Shown: piece by piece, positions 62,787 through 64,000 of the stretch
Layout: each line of letters starts with the position of its first letter
How positions within the stretch are numbered: position 1 is the first letter of the stretch
Assembly (NCBI RefSeq): GCF_003046295.1
Contig: NZ_PZZN01000003.1
Location: 496,001-560,000, forward strand
Direction: 5' to 3'
Length of the DNA: 64,000 nucleotides
Source of the DNA: Sphingomonas aerolata
GTDB lineage: Bacteria; Pseudomonadota; Alphaproteobacteria; Sphingomonadales; Sphingomonadaceae
Position numbers and translations under genes: made by a program
Notes under the pieces: generated by a model
Database searches by the model: none
What the model was told of the DNA's origin: nothing
Seen by the model: only the letters and a program-made list of their open reading frames with translations

Positions 62787-63110
62787 GTGGCAACCAAGCA
62801 GATCACCGATGCGAGCTTCAATGCCGACGTGTTGAACGCCGACGGCCCCGTGCTCGTCGATTTCTGGGCCGAATGGTGCGGGCCGTGCAAGATGATCGGG
62901 CCGAGCCTCGAGGAGCTGTCCGAGGAACTGGGCGAGAAGGTGACGATCGCCAAGCTCAACATCGACGAGAACCCCGATGCGCCGGGCCAGTATGGCGTGC
63001 GCGGGATCCCGACGATGATCCTGTTCAAGGGCGGCGCCCCGGCAGCAACCAAGGTTGGTGCGGCACCCAAGGGCCAGCTCAAGGCGTGGCTTGAAGGCGA
63101 GCTCGCCTAA
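62787..63110 (+). CDS. trxA: Thioredoxin
   Basis: This 107-residue protein has WCGPC (30-34), [13 protein letters not shown] context, a cis-Pro GIPTMILF and a KGQLKAWL end. It reduces protein disulfides in the cytoplasm. A GTG at 62787 follows AAGGAG with eight-base spacing. It may share the addBA transcript. Confidence 0.96.
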   Translation: MATKQITDASFNADVLNADGPVLVDFWAEWCGPCKMIGPSLEELSEELGEKVTIAKLNIDENPDAPGQYGVRGIPTMILFKGGAPAATKVGAAPKGQLKAWLEGELA

Positions 63111-63128
63111 GACGGTACGTACCACTAC

Positions 63129-63158
63129 CGCCACCTCAGACTTTTTGAGGTGGCGGTT
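63129..63158. terminator. Hairpin between trxA and argJ
   Basis: CCGCCACCTCA and TGAGGTGGCGG form an 11-bp perfect stem with an 8-base loop (GACTTTTT). It has no T-run after the stem in either direction (TTAGAGG, TAGTGG). It probably ends trxA and argJ transcripts but is not a textbook terminator. Confidence 0.6.
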
Positions 63159-63168
63159 AGAGGTGAGC

Positions 63169-64000
63169 TCAGCTTCGATAGTCGGCGTTGATCGAGATAT
63201 ATCCGTGCGTCAGGTCGCAGGTCCACACCGTGGCCGCACCGTCGCCCAGCGCGAGATCGACGCCGATCTCGATGTCCTGCCCCTTCAGATGGTCCGCAAC
63301 GGGCGCCTCGTCATAGCCGCTGAGCGCGAGCCCGCCCTCAGCCACTTGCGTATTGCCGAAGCGGATCGACAATGTGTCGCGGTCGGCTGGCTCTCCCGCC
63401 TTGCCGACGGCCATCACGACACGACCCCAATTGGCGTCCTCGCCGGCGACCGCCGTCTTGACCAGAGGCGAGTTGGCGATGCTCATTGCAATCCGGTGTG
63501 CGCTACGGTCGCTGTCCGCGCCGGTCACCCGGATCTCGATCAGCTTCTGCGCGCCTTCGCCGTCGCGGACGACCAGCAGGGCAAGCTGATGGCATAGATC
63601 GACCAGCGCCGCGCGGAACGCATCCGCCCCGATGCTGTCGTCGTCGCTAAGTGGAGCGTTACCCGCCTTCCCCGTTGCGAATGCGAGCACCGTGTCGCTG
63701 GTCGAGGTGTCGCTGTCGACGGTGATGCACGAGAAGCTCGGAGCATTGGCCTTGGACAGTGCGGCCTGGAGAAACGCCGGCTCGACCGCGGCATCGGTAA
63801 AGATGAAGCCGAGCATCGTCGCCATGTCCGGTGCGATCATCCCCGAGCCCTTGATGATGCCGACCAAAGTGACGGTCCGATCGCCGATCACCGCGGTCGT
63901 CACCGCACCCTTGGTAAAGGTATCGGTGGTCATGATCGTCGCGGCGGCGTCCTCCCAGCCGCACGGTGCGGCCGCGAACGCGGCGTCGAGCCCGGCTTCG
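63169..64000 (-). CDS. argJ: Bifunctional glutamate N-acetyltransferase / ornithine acetyltransferase, N-terminus beyond the right edge
   Basis: The frame is open to the window edge, so the start is missing; 276 residues are seen. The stretch TIMTTDTFTKGA and the processing site KGSGMIAPDMATMLGF (Thr of the ATML motif becomes the nucleophile) are typical of ArgJ, as is KTAVAGEDANWGRVVMAVGK and DLTHGYISINADYRS at the end. It recycles acetyl in arginine synthesis. It converges with trxA. Confidence 0.95.
   Translation of the reverse strand, partial: EAGLDAAFAAAPCGWEDAAATIMTTDTFTKGAVTTAVIGDRTVTLVGIIKGSGMIAPDMATMLGFIFTDAAVEPAFLQAALSKANAPSFSCITVDSDTSTSDTVLAFATGKAGNAPLSDDDSIGADAFRAALVDLCHQLALLVVRDGEGAQKLIEIRVTGADSDRSAHRIAMSIANSPLVKTAVAGEDANWGRVVMAVGKAGEPADRDTLSIRFGNTQVAEGGLALSGYDEAPVADHLKGQDIEIGVDLALGDGAATVWTCDLTHGYISINADYRS

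Overview
The window reads as a high-GC alphaproteobacterial chromosome, most likely Sphingomonas or a close sphingomonad. Signs include a DivL-like pseudo-kinase next to tsaE, amgK, murU and addBA, an astA/astB cluster, a large TonB-dependent receptor, a PEP-CTERM protein and the codon bias. About the first 33.9 kb is an integrated temperate siphovirus-type prophage that runs off the left edge. The rest, to 64 kb, is ordinary host chromosome.

Prophage left arm (1-18.7 kb, minus strand). This is a classic HK97/lambda-like late module, read from right to left: a small protein and HNH endonuclease, terminase small and large subunits, portal, ClpP-like prohead protease, major capsid, head-tail connector, head closure, HK97-gp10-like and DUF3168 proteins, tail tube, tail assembly chaperone with a predicted -1 frameshift, tape measure, and a giant tail-tip/fibre protein with a 36-residue repeat array, cut by the window edge. 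Lysis genes and the left att site must lie outside.

Prophage middle (18.7-28.3 kb). An accessory stretch holds three paralogous mini-genes (one frameshifted), a secreted protein, a PEP-CTERM protein, a PilZ-domain protein and a candidate late regulator. Next comes the leftward early operon: Cro-like regulator, tiny membrane proteins, a CII-like regulator, an adenine methyltransferase, a GapR-like protein, and a replication pair with iterons embedded in the initiator-like gene. The switch is a Cro-like gene facing a LexA-type CI repressor across three evenly spaced operators. Two more operators overlap a promoter beyond cI.

Prophage right arm (28.3-33.9 kb, plus strand). A chain of small overlapping genes (HNH-like and HU-like among them) is followed by two opposite-strand accessory genes, an excisionase-like gene, a tyrosine integrase, and a GIY-YIG-like gene that shares an N-terminal module with the integrase. 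A 7-9-7 inverted repeat over the last codons of astB is a candidate attachment core.

Host region (33.9-64 kb). Minus strand: arginine succinyltransferase pathway (astB, astA, an M20 hydrolase), a DUF481 outer-membrane protein, rppH, an SDR, purF, a TonB receptor and argJ (partial). Plus strand: a deacetylase-like enzyme, photolyase, cyclopropane fatty acid synthase, hisI, a lipoprotein, a MerR regulator with an acyl-CoA dehydrogenase, then divL-tsaE-amgK-murU-addB-addA-trxA, a compact run linking cell-cycle signalling, tRNA modification, peptidoglycan recycling and double-strand-break repair.
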